DNA of 64,000 nucleotides from UBA2767 sp965228625 (GTDB lineage Bacteria; Pseudomonadota; Alphaproteobacteria; Rhizobiales; Methyloligellaceae): NCBI GenBank assembly GCA_965228625.1, contig OZ245829.1, positions 682,001 through 746,000 on the forward strand. Reading direction: 5' to 3'. Below the pieces are notes generated by a model. That model was given only the letters and a program-made list of their open reading frames with translations, was not told the origin of the DNA and did not search any database. The stretch's first letter is position 1. Each line of letters opens with the position of its first letter. This document shows, piece by piece, positions 8,904 to 17,461 of this stretch. The translations under genes were made by a program, and so were the position numbers.

Positions 8904-9605
8904 CTAGAACTCGATCGCCTCGCCGACTTTCGCCACCACCACGTTCTGGCCCTTGGATTCGGCGATGAACTTGTCCGGCGTTGGATCAATGATCGGGAAC
9001 GTGCCGTAGTGGATCGGGATGACCGTGTCGAACTTGAAGTACTTTTCGCACGCCATCGCCGCCGTCTTCGCACCCATGGTGAAGCGGTCGCCAATCGGCA
9101 CCAGCCCCACCTTCGGCTCGAAAATCTCGTTGACCAGTTCCATGTCGCCGAAAATCTCCGTATCGCCCATGTGATAGACGGTCGGTCCGTCCTTGCACCG
9201 GATCACCACACCGCATGGATTGCCGAGATAGATCGGCACGCCGTCCACCGTGGTGCTGGAAGAGTGATAGGCCTTGACGAAACTGACGTCGAAGTCGCCG
9301 CAGTCGATCGTGCCGCCCGGGTTTGCCGGATCGATCTTCTCCACGCCCTTGTTCGCGAGGTGGCTGACGAGTTCGTGCACGCCGATCACGACCGCATTGT
9401 TGCGTTTCGCGATATCGACCGTATCTCCCACATGGTCGTCATGGCCGTGCGTGAGCGCGATATGCGTGGCGCCGTCGCGCGCCTGTTCGATCGGCGTGCC
9501 GCTCTCCTCGAAGACGCCGTTTCCGGTCAGGAACGGATCGATGAGCACCACGCTCGATCCGGTTTCCATGCGAAAGGCCGAATGCCCAAGCCAGGTCAGT
9601 TTCAT
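8904..9605 (-). CDS. UPF0173-type metal-dependent hydrolase (metallo-beta-lactamase fold)
   Basis: 233 residues; the ATG at 9605 is preceded by GGAGGG, so the longer open frame (to 9803) is rejected. It opens with MKLTWLGHSAF, the typical start of the UPF0173/YtkL group. The binuclear-metal motif is present as LTHGHDDHVGD (about residue 52-62), with later ligands in SFVKAYHSS, YHMGDTEIF and IPIHYGTFP. The family hydrolyses an unknown substrate, presumably a small ester or lactone-like molecule, in the cytoplasm. It stands alone, divergent from ruvX. Confidence 0.88.
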   Translation of the reverse strand: MKLTWLGHSAFRMETGSSVVLIDPFLTGNGVFEESGTPIEQARDGATHIALTHGHDDHVGDTVDIAKRNNAVVIGVHELVSHLANKGVEKIDPANPGGTIDCGDFDVSFVKAYHSSSTTVDGVPIYLGNPCGVVIRCKDGPTVYHMGDTEIFGDMELVNEIFEPKVGLVPIGDRFTMGAKTAAMACEKYFKFDTVIPIHYGTFPIIDPTPDKFIAESKGQNVVVAKVGEAIEF

Positions 9606-9742
9606 AAGTCCCTCCAATGCGATGTAGGATGGTTGGCGTTGTCTTTGGTATTGCGTGCAGTATAAAGCCGCATCCGGTTCCAACAACAAGCTCACGGATT
9701 TAATCGGCGCGTTGTGACGCACCTCGTTTGGACACGACCCCC

Positions 9743-10234
9743 ATGGCCGAGACCGAAACGTTGACGCTTGAGGACCTTGCTGCGCATCTGCCGGCGGGAA
9801 CAAGACTTCTCGGTCTCGATCTCGGGACGAAAACCATCGGTCTCGCCCTCTCCGATACGTCCCATAGCGTCGCCTCGCCGCTCGAGACCATTCCGCGGAA
9901 GAAATTCACACAGGACGTCAAGTTACTCCTGGACGTCATTGAAAAACATGACGTCTCGGCGCTCGTGATCGGCCTGCCGCTGAACCTCGACGGCTCTGAG
10001 GGCCCGCGCAGCCAGGCGACACGCGCCTTCGTGCGCAACCTGCGGCAGCACACCGATATGCCGATCGTCTATTGGGATGAACGCCTGTCGACCGTGGCGG
10101 CGGAACGGACCCTGCTCGAGGCCGATGCCAGCCGCAAGCGCCGGGCCGAGGTCATCGACAAGATGGCCGCCGCTTTCATCCTGCAGGGGGCGCTTGACCG
10201 GCTCGGCAACATCGCAGCGGCACAGCAGGGCTGA
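9743..10234 (+). CDS. ruvX: Putative Holliday junction resolvase / pre-16S rRNA nuclease RuvX (YqgF)
   Basis: 163 residues from the ATG at 9743 (MAETETLTLEDL); an in-frame TTG five codons upstream is an alternative and neither has a strong ribosome site. It has an RNase H-like fold: LLGLDLGTKTIGLALSD carries the first catalytic Asp, VIGLPLNLDGSEGPRS the second motif, WDERLSTVAAERTLLEAD the third, and IDKMAAAFILQGAL the last with its Asp. YqgF proteins process the 5' end of 16S rRNA precursor. A DUF599 gene follows 12 bases later. In many alphaproteobacteria ruvX sits directly before pyrB, here displaced by nearly 5 kb. Confidence 0.93.
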   Translation: MAETETLTLEDLAAHLPAGTRLLGLDLGTKTIGLALSDTSHSVASPLETIPRKKFTQDVKLLLDVIEKHDVSALVIGLPLNLDGSEGPRSQATRAFVRNLRQHTDMPIVYWDERLSTVAAERTLLEADASRKRRAEVIDKMAAAFILQGALDRLGNIAAAQQG

Positions 10235-10246
10235 AGGGAGACGGTT

Positions 10247-10939
10247 ATGTCAGGCCTGACGGTGGTCGACGTCATTGCAGTGGTCTGGTTCTTTGTCCTG
10301 ACCGTGGGATACGGCTATGCCACGAACAAGGGTTTTCTGTCCCAGGCCGGAATTGTCAGCGCCATCAACCAGCGACGCGAGGAATGGATGGCCAACATGG
10401 CCATGCGGGACAACCGGATGGTCGACATACAGGTCCTGGCCAATCTCGCGCGCGGCAACTCGTTCTTTGCCTCGACATCGGTCCTCGTGACCGGTGCGCT
10501 CGCCGCCCTGTTCGGCAGCGTTGTCGAGCTGCAGTTGCTGGCCGCAAAGTTTCCGTTCCTGCGCCAGACGACCGTCTTCATGTGGCAGATGAAGACGTTG
10601 TTCCTGATGGGAATTTTCATCTATGCGTTCTTCAAGTTTGCCTGGGCATACCGGCTGTCTCACTACACCGGCATCATGATCGGCGCGACGCCGATCCCGA
10701 CCGCAAAGAACAAGAAACAATGCGCCGACCACGCGGCCCGCGCGGCGGACCTCGCCGGAAACGTCGGCCGCCATGCGAATTCGGGCCTGCGGGCCTACTA
10801 CTTCGGCATCGCGACACTCGGCTGGTTCATCCACCCGCTCGTCTTCATGCTCACCACGCTTGCCGTCGTCCTGATCGTCTATCGCCGCGAATACCGGTCG
10901 AAAGCGTTTGCCACCATTTCGGGTGAAGAGCGCGGTTAA
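10247..10939 (+). CDS. DUF599 family membrane protein
   Basis: 230 residues; ATG with AAGGGAG upstream, 12 bases after ruvX, so probably co-transcribed. There are four hydrophobic segments: about residues 6-24, 75-95, 115-135 and 185-205. The family-typical NQRREEWMANMAMRDNRMVDIQVLANL follows the first segment and SLFGSV-like and FAWAYRLSHYTGIMIGA motifs follow later. DUF599 members are inner-membrane proteins of unknown function; nothing here narrows it. Confidence 0.85.
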   Translation: MSGLTVVDVIAVVWFFVLTVGYGYATNKGFLSQAGIVSAINQRREEWMANMAMRDNRMVDIQVLANLARGNSFFASTSVLVTGALAALFGSVVELQLLAAKFPFLRQTTVFMWQMKTLFLMGIFIYAFFKFAWAYRLSHYTGIMIGATPIPTAKNKKQCADHAARAADLAGNVGRHANSGLRAYYFGIATLGWFIHPLVFMLTTLAVVLIVYRREYRSKAFATISGEERG

Positions 10940-10955
10940 ACGCAGAGGCCTACAC

Positions 10956-10974
10956 GGGCAGAGATGCTCTGCCC
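10956..10974. terminator. Hairpin between convergent genes, possible weak terminator
   Basis: GGGCAGAG and CTCTGCCC form an 8-bp perfect stem around a three-base loop, between the convergent stops of the DUF599 gene and the DUF4166 gene. No T-run follows on either strand, so intrinsic termination would be weak; its position suggests a bidirectional role. Confidence 0.35.
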
Positions 10975-11025
10975 ACAACCGACGAGCGGACTGTGCGCCC
11001 AACCGAGGGTCAATACCCCAACCGG

Positions 11026-11688
11026 CTATTCCACCTGCTTGAACAGGCCATCCTGATAGAACGTCTCTCCCCAAATCGGATGGCGAAACGCAAGGATGTA
11101 TCGGAATACTCCATTGCCTTCGTCGCGATGCTCCGCGAACAGGTTTCCAGGTGTCAGAATTGCCGGAAGGCGAATGGTGAAAAAGCGGAAGCGCAAGATG
11201 TAGGTATCACTGCTGAAGAAGAGGCTCTTGCCCCGCGACCAGACGTGCATTTTCATGGCCAACAACTTCTCACCCTCTGCGCCGACCGCATCCACGAAAC
11301 CAAGTTTCGGATGAACGGTCTTCGTGGTCTGCACAAGCTGCCGGGTCCCATCAGCAAACTCGAACTCGCGATGCCAGCACCGCAGCCCATTCGCTGTCGG
11401 AGCGACGCGCACGCGAATCTTGACCCGTTCGCCCTGCCCGCGCACCAAAGGCGCGCCGAGCAGCCGGCTGAGCTGGGCAAAGACCCACCCGACTGGAGAG
11501 CGCCGCACACATCCGCTCCCCTCGAACACCGTCTCCGTCCGTGACGTCAGCAATCGGTCCATGCGCGCGCGGATGTCCGGATACACGCTCTGCCATCCAC
11601 CTTCGACATGTGACCGAAAGTCATTGTGCAACTCGCCACCACGGCGCGGTTTCAGGATGATTGTGTCAGTTGCGGTCAGAGCGTCCAT
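11026..11688 (-). CDS. DUF4166 domain protein
   Basis: 220 residues. The match to DUF4166 rests on FEGSGCVRRSPVGWVFAQLSRLLGAPL (about 55-82), then WHREFEF, and the C-terminal pattern ending FRHPIWGETFYQDGLF. DUF4166 proteins are cytosolic, often fused to or beside oxidoreductases, and have no assigned reaction. It is the last gene of a minus-strand trio with a membrane/SRPBCC-like protein (31-base gap) and a GbsR/MarR regulator, so expression is probably controlled by that regulator. Confidence 0.65.
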   Translation of the reverse strand: MDALTATDTIILKPRRGGELHNDFRSHVEGGWQSVYPDIRARMDRLLTSRTETVFEGSGCVRRSPVGWVFAQLSRLLGAPLVRGQGERVKIRVRVAPTANGLRCWHREFEFADGTRQLVQTTKTVHPKLGFVDAVGAEGEKLLAMKMHVWSRGKSLFFSSDTYILRFRFFTIRLPAILTPGNLFAEHRDEGNGVFRYILAFRHPIWGETFYQDGLFKQVE

Positions 11689-11719
11689 TTGCCCCCCATT
11701 TAGCAGGCCCCTTGCCGGC

Positions 11720-12643
11720 CTAAGCCTCTTCGCCCAGAAGGTTGATGATGAAGTACTGAGCGCTCTTTCTGACGGCGAAGCGCTCCAGCGGTCCGAAGTA
11801 CCAAACGGGATCGATCATCCGGTCGAATGCGACTTTCAATGTGACCCTGGTTTGCGTATCGGTGACGGGCTCCAACATCAGTTCCGTGCCGTGGAGCCTG
11901 AGGTAATTGGCGATGTAGCTGGTATCCTCGATTGTGGTCGTCAGATGATGATCGTCCACTTTCGCTAACGTGACGCGAATGTTCCCGCGATGCGTGTTCG
12001 TGGCGAACCAGCGATGGTACTCGAATTCGTATGTTCGGACCTCACCTTCGCCCAGACGGACGGTTCCGATCTTCTTCGGCATCGGAAAGATTGAAATAGG
12101 CCAGTGGCGGTCGCCTTCCGGCTTCGGGGGCCGCGAGAGTCTTCGCTTTATTGTCTCGACGTCCGACTGAACCAACTCGGTGTGGGAGACTTCATTGTAT
12201 CGATCGAACGTGGTCGCTTCGGTGACGCCTTCCAGCGAAATGAGAGCCACGCAAATCGGGATTATATGGGCATTGATGGAACCACCGCCGTAGCGATGCT
12301 TCAGATACTGGGAGATAAATGAGACAAGGACGCCAACAAAGAAAATCGGCATTAACATGATGACACAGATATACCCTTCCATCAGGACAAGTGAGGAGCC
12401 GAACAGCACGATCATGCTCATCCGCACATTGTTCCAGAAGCGTTTCCTCCACGTCGTGCCGTCGGTCTGAGGCGTGAAGTAGTAGATCATGACGGAGAGG
12501 ATGAATGGCCACGCGATGTACAGCAGCGCGGTATGAAACGTGTTCGTGAAAATGAGAATTCGAATCAAAAGAACGGAAACGCCGATCGCGATCAGTGTGA
12601 GCAAGACAAAGCTGGCGCGATCCGATCTCTTCAGGTCATCCAT
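11720..12643 (-). CDS. Membrane protein with C-terminal polyketide-cyclase/SRPBCC-like domain
   Basis: 307 residues. The N-terminal half has about four to five membrane helices (roughly residues 12-32, 38-55, 72-92, 95-112 and 125-142). The soluble C-terminal half alternates beta strands and ends in a helix (RFAVRKSAQYFIINLL), with RVTLKVAFDRMIDPVWYFGPLERFAV typical of SRPBCC/Bet v 1-like lipid-binding folds. No enzyme motif was seen. It starts 6 bases after the regulator gene and 31 bases before DUF4166, so the three form one transcription unit. The function is unknown; handling of a hydrophobic ligand is an inference. Confidence 0.6.
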   Translation of the reverse strand: MDDLKRSDRASFVLLTLIAIGVSVLLIRILIFTNTFHTALLYIAWPFILSVMIYYFTPQTDGTTWRKRFWNNVRMSMIVLFGSSLVLMEGYICVIMLMPIFFVGVLVSFISQYLKHRYGGGSINAHIIPICVALISLEGVTEATTFDRYNEVSHTELVQSDVETIKRRLSRPPKPEGDRHWPISIFPMPKKIGTVRLGEGEVRTYEFEYHRWFATNTHRGNIRVTLAKVDDHHLTTTIEDTSYIANYLRLHGTELMLEPVTDTQTRVTLKVAFDRMIDPVWYFGPLERFAVRKSAQYFIINLLGEEA

Positions 12644-12649
12644 GGGACA

Positions 12650-13213
12650 TCACTTGCTGTTGGGCAGGTATGACAAGATCTTCGACCCGAGCTTGAGAAT
12701 TAACGTTCGCTTGGATTGAGGAACGGCGAGCATTTGGCTGTACCAGCGATCCACCGCTTGTGTGAATTCAAGCATGTTTCGCAGTTTTTCTCGTTGATTC
12801 TCGCTCACACTGGCATCGCCTTCCGCTTCCTCCACACACGTCTGAAGGACGCTGAGCGCAGGGTCGATTTCTCTCGCCTTGCGAACGGCTGCAATACGCG
12901 TCGCAATTTCCCAGACATCGGTTTCTGCCGCGAAATGATCCTTCCGCTCGCCGCGCATCGGCACGCGATGGATGAGCTTCCACATGAGCAACTCCCTGAT
13001 GGAGTTGGACACATTGGATCTCGCCATCTTGAGTTCATTCGAGATCTGATCGGCGGTCATCGGGTAGTCGGAAACGTAGAGGAGCGCGTGAATCTGGCTG
13101 ACGGACCTGTTCACGCCCCACTGACCACCAAAATCTCCCCATTGCAGGACGAACGTCTCCAGGGCGTTTGGAGTCTCAAATTTCGTGTCTTTTTTGCCAG
13201 TTATTTCTGTCAT
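12650..13213 (-). CDS. GbsR/MarR family transcriptional regulator
   Basis: 187 residues. A winged-helix domain lies at about 30-105: SVSQIHALLYVSDYPMTADQISNELKMARSNVSNSIRELLMWKLIHRV is the helix-turn-helix region, with the wing at PMRGERKDHFAAETD. The remainder is helical and probably dimerises. GbsR-like proteins are ligand-responsive repressors. The start codon sits inside a perfect inverted repeat and immediately after a -10 element, with no ribosome-binding site, which points to an autoregulated, nearly leaderless mRNA. The two genes behind it are its likely targets. Confidence 0.88.
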   Translation of the reverse strand: MTEITGKKDTKFETPNALETFVLQWGDFGGQWGVNRSVSQIHALLYVSDYPMTADQISNELKMARSNVSNSIRELLMWKLIHRVPMRGERKDHFAAETDVWEIATRIAAVRKAREIDPALSVLQTCVEEAEGDASVSENQREKLRNMLEFTQAVDRWYSQMLAVPQSKRTLILKLGSKILSYLPNSK

Positions 13214-13223
13214 AACAGAAATA
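13202..13223. promoter_or_regulatory. Inverted-repeat operator over the start of the GbsR-like gene
   Basis: Perfect 9-base arms TATTTCTGT and ACAGAAATA are separated by four bases. The centre falls on the ATG of the regulator and one arm overlaps the -10 element, so a bound dimer would block RNA polymerase. This is the expected geometry for MarR-type autorepression; binding is inferred. Confidence 0.65.
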
Positions 13224-13248
13224 TACGAAATTGGCTTTTGGTCCGCAA
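13220..13248 (-). promoter_or_regulatory. Promoter of the GbsR-like regulator operon
   Basis: Reading the minus strand, TTGCGG (13248-13243) and TATATT (13225-13220) are separated by 17 bases. A start 6-7 bases after the -10 would coincide with the ATG at 13213, implying a leaderless or nearly leaderless transcript. Confidence 0.55.
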
Positions 13249-13328
13249 CTCATTTTTGTACGGGTTTGATGCGTTGTTGAGGATGTCTTGGTCGAAGTCG
13301 GTATACGACCGCTCGGACGATCCGCCCG

Positions 13329-15002
13329 TCACCCGGGCAGAGCCCGCTCCAGTATCGCGGAATCGTCACCCGCCAGTTCGACGGACCCATACAACGCGCC
13401 GTCGCAGGCGCCGTCGCGAGCCGAAAGATACGCATCGGCGATGTTCTCCGGCGCGTGGCTGACCATCAGCGTGGCGATGGCGAGGTCCGCGAGCAGCCCG
13501 GCGAGCACCCGGCCATTGCCTTCGAGCGCGTCGGGCCTCGACACGAGATCCTTGAACCGCCCGAGCTGCGCCCGCACGCGGCGTTCGCCGCCCGGCGCGT
13601 CCGCGAACTCTCCGAGGACCAGCTCGACGCTTTCCGGCAAGCGCTTGAGAACGCGCAGGACGTCGAGACACATGACGTTGCCCGAGCCTTCCCAGATCGC
13701 GTTGACGGGCACTTCACGGTAGAGGCGCGCCAGGGGTGAGGCGTCTTCCACGTAACCGATACCGCCGAGACACTCCATCGCCTCATAGGCGAAGGCCGGC
13801 GCCGTCTTGCACACCCAGTACTTCACGACCGGCGTCATCAGACGGCGGAACGCCGCTTCCTTTTCGTCCTGAACGCCATCATAGGACCGCGCCAGTCGCA
13901 TCGCCAGCATGGTTGCCGCCTCGCTGTCCAGGGCCATGTGCGCCAGCACCCGCGCCATCATCGGCTGCTCGACGAGCTTCTTCCCGAACACCGACCGGTG
14001 GCGACAATGATGGATCGCGTCCGCCAGCGCGAAGCGCATGAGTCCCGCCGACGACACCGCGCAATCAAGCCGGGTCAGCGTCACCATGCCGAGGATGGTG
14101 CGCACACCGCGCCCTTCCCGTCCGATCAGCCAGCCCTGGGCGTCGTGGAACTCGACCTCCGAGGAGGCGTTGGAGCGGTTGCCGAGCTTGTCCTTCAGCG
14201 TGATGAAGTCGATCGCATTGGGGGTCCCGTCGGGCAGAAAGCGCGGCATGAGGAAACAGGACAACCCGGCAGGCGCCTGCGCCAGCACCAGGAACGCATC
14301 GCTCATCGGTGCCGACATGAAATATTTGTGCCCGGTGATCGCGTAAAGCGAGCCCGGACCACCGCCTTCAACCGGCTCGGCGCGCGTGAGATTGGCGCGG
14401 ACATCGGTCCCGCCCTGCATCTCCGTCATGCCCATGCCCAGTGTCACGGCGGTCTTGTCCGCGACCGGCGCAAACGCGGGGTCGTATTCGCGTGTCAGGA
14501 TCTTCGGCAACCAGGCATCCAGGATCTCCGGCTGGCGCTGCAGGACCGCGACGCCTGCATGGGTCATCGTGATGGGGCAGCAATGGCCGGCCTCCATCTG
14601 CGCCGCCATGAAGAACGTTGCGGCACGCGCAACATGCGCGCCGGGTTTCGGCGCGACGCCCGCTACAAGCTGCTGCCATGTCGAACAGTGCAACCCGGCC
14701 TTGGTGCTGATCGTCATCAGCTCGTGATAGGCGGGATCGTACGCGACCACGCCATTGCCAATGCCCTGAAACGCGGTATCGCGTTCGAGCACCGGCAGAT
14801 GGGTGTTGGCCCGCACGCCGCGCGCCAGGTTCTCCGCGCTGCCGGCGACCGCGCCGAATGCGCGCAACTCGTCCTCCGCATCGGCCGCACCTTCACGCGC
14901 CGCACAGCCCTGCAGAACCAGATCGGTCTCGTACAGGTTGATGTCCGCGAATGGCGGGCTCTGATTGAGGTTTTTCGGGGTTTGGGGCGTAACCTGATCC
15001 AT
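13329..15002 (-). CDS. Acyl-CoA dehydrogenase family protein, AidB-like
   Basis: 557 residues from the ATG at 15002, which has a strong AGGAGG site; an in-frame start eight codons upstream lies before that site. The order matches AidB-type proteins: an N-terminal domain, MGMTEMQGGTDVRANLT (FAD and substrate loop), TGHKYFMSAPMSDAFLVLAQ, DKLGNRSNASSEVEF, and NAIWEGSGNVMCLDVLRVLKR with the catalytic-base glutamate. A C-terminal helical extension of about 100 residues follows. E. coli AidB is an alkylation-response flavoprotein with weak isovaleryl-CoA dehydrogenase activity; many relatives are ordinary acyl-CoA dehydrogenases. It is divergent from pyrB by 88 bases and lies in the block separating ruvX from pyrB. 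Confidence 0.85.
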   Translation of the reverse strand: MDQVTPQTPKNLNQSPPFADINLYETDLVLQGCAAREGAADAEDELRAFGAVAGSAENLARGVRANTHLPVLERDTAFQGIGNGVVAYDPAYHELMTISTKAGLHCSTWQQLVAGVAPKPGAHVARAATFFMAAQMEAGHCCPITMTHAGVAVLQRQPEILDAWLPKILTREYDPAFAPVADKTAVTLGMGMTEMQGGTDVRANLTRAEPVEGGGPGSLYAITGHKYFMSAPMSDAFLVLAQAPAGLSCFLMPRFLPDGTPNAIDFITLKDKLGNRSNASSEVEFHDAQGWLIGREGRGVRTILGMVTLTRLDCAVSSAGLMRFALADAIHHCRHRSVFGKKLVEQPMMARVLAHMALDSEAATMLAMRLARSYDGVQDEKEAAFRRLMTPVVKYWVCKTAPAFAYEAMECLGGIGYVEDASPLARLYREVPVNAIWEGSGNVMCLDVLRVLKRLPESVELVLGEFADAPGGERRVRAQLGRFKDLVSRPDALEGNGRVLAGLLADLAIATLMVSHAPENIADAYLSARDGACDGALYGSVELAGDDSAILERALPG

Positions 15003-15090
15003 ATGCGCCTCCTGTCCGCTAACCACAGTCTAACATGGCTGCAACAGGAGCTTGCCGTATATCGGGACTCGGCCTATACAGTCCGCTTTA

Positions 15091-16047
15091 ATGAGCATAG
15101 CGGCCGCACCAACGAGCTTTTTCTATCCGCACCGCCATCTTCTCGGAATTGAAGGTCTGACGCCCGCGGAGATCGAGGGACTCCTCGATCTCGCCGACGA
15201 TGCGGTCGAGCTCAGCCGCCAGGTCAGCAAAAAGCAGGACAGCCTGCGCGGCCGCACCCAGATCAACCTGTTCTTCGAGGCTTCCACGCGCACCCAGAGT
15301 TCGTTCGAACTGGCCGGCAAGCGGCTTGGCGCGGACGTCATGAACATGTCGGTGGGCTCGTCCTCGATCAAGAAGGGCGAGACGGTGATCGATACGGCCA
15401 TGACGCTGAACGCCATGCGTCCGGACATCCTCGTCGTCCGGCATTTTGCCGCCGGCGCGGTCGAGCTGCTGTCGCAGAAAGTGAGCTGTTCGGTGATCAA
15501 CGCGGGCGACGGTAGCCACGAGCACCCCACGCAGGCGCTTCTCGACGCGCTCACCATCCGCCGCAACAAGGGCCGCATCGCCGGCCTGACCGTGGTCATC
15601 TGCGGCGACGTTCTCCATTCCCGCGTCGCCCGTTCCAACATCATCCTGCTCAATGCGCTCGGTGCGCGCGTGCGGATTGTCGCGCCCTCGACGCTGCTGC
15701 CGCCCTTCGCCGACCGCCTCGGCGCCGAGGTCTTTACGTCCATGGAGCAGGGTCTCGACGGCGCCGACATCATCATGATGCTGCGCCTCCAGCTTGAACG
15801 CATGTCCGGCTCGTTCGTGCCCAGTGTGCGCGAGTACTTCCATTTCTTCGGTCTCGACCACGACAAGCTCAAGCTGGCGAAACCCGATGCACTGGTGATG
15901 CACCCCGGCCCCATGAATCGCGGCGTCGAAATCGACTCCGCCGTCGCCGACGACAATCGCAGCGTCATATCCGAGCAAGTGGAGATGGGCGTGGCCGTGC
16001 GGATGGCCGTGCTGCAGGCCCTGAGCCAGCACCTGCCGAACCAGTGA
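15091..16047 (+). CDS. pyrB: Aspartate carbamoyltransferase catalytic chain
   Basis: 318 residues from the ATG at 15091 (MSIAAAPTSFFYPHRHLLGIEGL), the usual family length. The carbamoyl-phosphate motif is FFEASTRTQSSFELAGKRLGADVMN. Further active-site motifs are the 80s loop GSSSIKKGET, HPTQALLDALTI, and MHPGPMNRGVEID. It catalyses carbamoyl phosphate plus aspartate to N-carbamoylaspartate, the committed step of pyrimidine synthesis. The next gene, four bases later, encodes a dihydroorotase-like protein that has lost its metal ligands; such proteins form an obligate complex with PyrB in some bacteria. The ribosome site is weak. Confidence 0.96.
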   Translation: MSIAAAPTSFFYPHRHLLGIEGLTPAEIEGLLDLADDAVELSRQVSKKQDSLRGRTQINLFFEASTRTQSSFELAGKRLGADVMNMSVGSSSIKKGETVIDTAMTLNAMRPDILVVRHFAAGAVELLSQKVSCSVINAGDGSHEHPTQALLDALTIRRNKGRIAGLTVVICGDVLHSRVARSNIILLNALGARVRIVAPSTLLPPFADRLGAEVFTSMEQGLDGADIIMMLRLQLERMSGSFVPSVREYFHFFGLDHDKLKLAKPDALVMHPGPMNRGVEIDSAVADDNRSVISEQVEMGVAVRMAVLQALSQHLPNQ

Positions 16048-16051
16048 GCCG

Positions 16052-17401
16052 ATGACAAAGCCGCTTCTCGCCAAACGAAAGAAGAAAAAGGTCGGGTCGA
16101 AGCCCGGCGACAAGATCGCACTGATCAACGCGCGGCTCGTTGATCCGGCTTCGGGCCTCGACACGGCGGGCGGCCTGACGATCCGAAAAGGCAAGATCGC
16201 GGAAATGGGCCCGGAGCTGCGGCGCAACGCGCCCGACGGCTTCCAGGTCATCGACTGCGCCGGCCATGTGCTCTGCCCGGGGCTCGTCGACATGCTGGTG
16301 TACACCGGTGAGCCCGGGTTCGAGCATCGCGAAACGCTGGCGACGGCAAGCCGCGCGGCGGCCGTCGGAGGCGTGACAACCATCATCTGCATGCCGGACA
16401 CGAACCCGGTGATCGACGACATGGCGCTCGTCGATTTCATCGAGCGGCGCGCCCGCGACACCGCCATTGTCCACGTGCACCCGATGGCCGCGGCCACCCG
16501 GGGGCTTGAGGGCAAGGAAATGACGGAGATCGGTCTGCTCGGGGACGCCGGCGCCGTTGCCTTCACCAATGGCGCCGGAAGCATCGCCAATGCGCGGGTC
16601 ATGCGCCGCACGCTCGCCTATGCCAAGGATTTCGGCGCCCTCGTCGTGCACAGCACCGAGGAACCGGAGCTTGCCGGGTCCGGCGTCATGAACGAGGGCG
16701 AAGTCTCCAGCCGGCTCGGCCTGCCGGGCATACCGGTCTCGGCGGAAGTCATCATGCTGCAGCGGGACATGGAGCTCGTTGAGCTCACCGGCGCACGCTA
16801 CCACGCGGCGCAGGTTTCGACCGCCTCGTCGCTCGACGTTATCCGGCGCGCCAAGGACCGGGGGCTCAACGTCACCTGTGGCGTCTCCATCAATCACCTG
16901 ACCCTCAACGAAAACGACATCGGCTCGTACAGGACGTTCCTGAAAGTCCGCCCGCCATTGCGGCGTGAGGAAGACCGCATGGCCATGGTCGCCGGTCTCG
17001 CATCGGGCGACATCGACGTTATCGTATCCGGTCACAACCCCAAGGATGCCGACGTGAAACGCCGTCCCTTTGCCGAGGCCGAAGACGGCGCCATCGGCCT
17101 GGAGACGCTGCTTCCCGCCGCGCTGCGGCTTTTTCACGGGGGACACATCGAGCTCGCCCCCCTGCTCCGCGCCATGACCAGCACCCCGGCGGACCTGCTC
17201 AATCTCCCGGCCGGACGGCTCGAGGAAGGCGCACCGGCCGACCTCATCCTTGTCGATCTGGACACGCCATGGGTCGTCGATCCGGAACTGTTGCAATCGA
17301 AATCCAAGAACACGCCGTTCGACGAAAGCCAGCTCCAGGGCCGCGTGGTGCGCACACTGGTGAACGGCAACACCGTCTACGCCCTGAACGACGAGAACTG
17401 A
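16052..17401 (+). CDS. pyrC': Inactive dihydroorotase-like subunit (PyrC', PyrX type)
   Basis: 449 residues. The fold is a dihydroorotase/amidohydrolase (IDCAGHVLCPGLVDM, GGVTTIICMPDTNPVIDD). The metal-binding HxH after PGLVDM is replaced by LVY (residues 82-84). The later His of the HVSTA motif is Gln (HAAQVSTASSL) and the catalytic Asp of ATDHAPH is Gly (VIVSGHNPK). With these ligands gone it should not hydrolyse dihydroorotate. In Pseudomonas-like systems the equivalent protein is needed structurally for PyrB activity. It starts four bases after pyrB, which fits a stoichiometric complex. A catalytic PyrC must be encoded elsewhere. Confidence 0.9.
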   Translation: MTKPLLAKRKKKKVGSKPGDKIALINARLVDPASGLDTAGGLTIRKGKIAEMGPELRRNAPDGFQVIDCAGHVLCPGLVDMLVYTGEPGFEHRETLATASRAAAVGGVTTIICMPDTNPVIDDMALVDFIERRARDTAIVHVHPMAAATRGLEGKEMTEIGLLGDAGAVAFTNGAGSIANARVMRRTLAYAKDFGALVVHSTEEPELAGSGVMNEGEVSSRLGLPGIPVSAEVIMLQRDMELVELTGARYHAAQVSTASSLDVIRRAKDRGLNVTCGVSINHLTLNENDIGSYRTFLKVRPPLRREEDRMAMVAGLASGDIDVIVSGHNPKDADVKRRPFAEAEDGAIGLETLLPAALRLFHGGHIELAPLLRAMTSTPADLLNLPAGRLEEGAPADLILVDLDTPWVVDPELLQSKSKNTPFDESQLQGRVVRTLVNGNTVYALNDEN

Positions 17402-17461
17402 GCGCTTGCCCGAGCCGCGCGGTTCCGCGCAAGATGCGGCCGCAATGTGGGGGATCATGTC

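Noticed and set aside
12716..13462. Plus-strand frame of 248 codons across the GbsR-like gene
   Set aside because: It is a shadow of the regulator and its upstream region; the minus frame has a clear helix-turn-helix.
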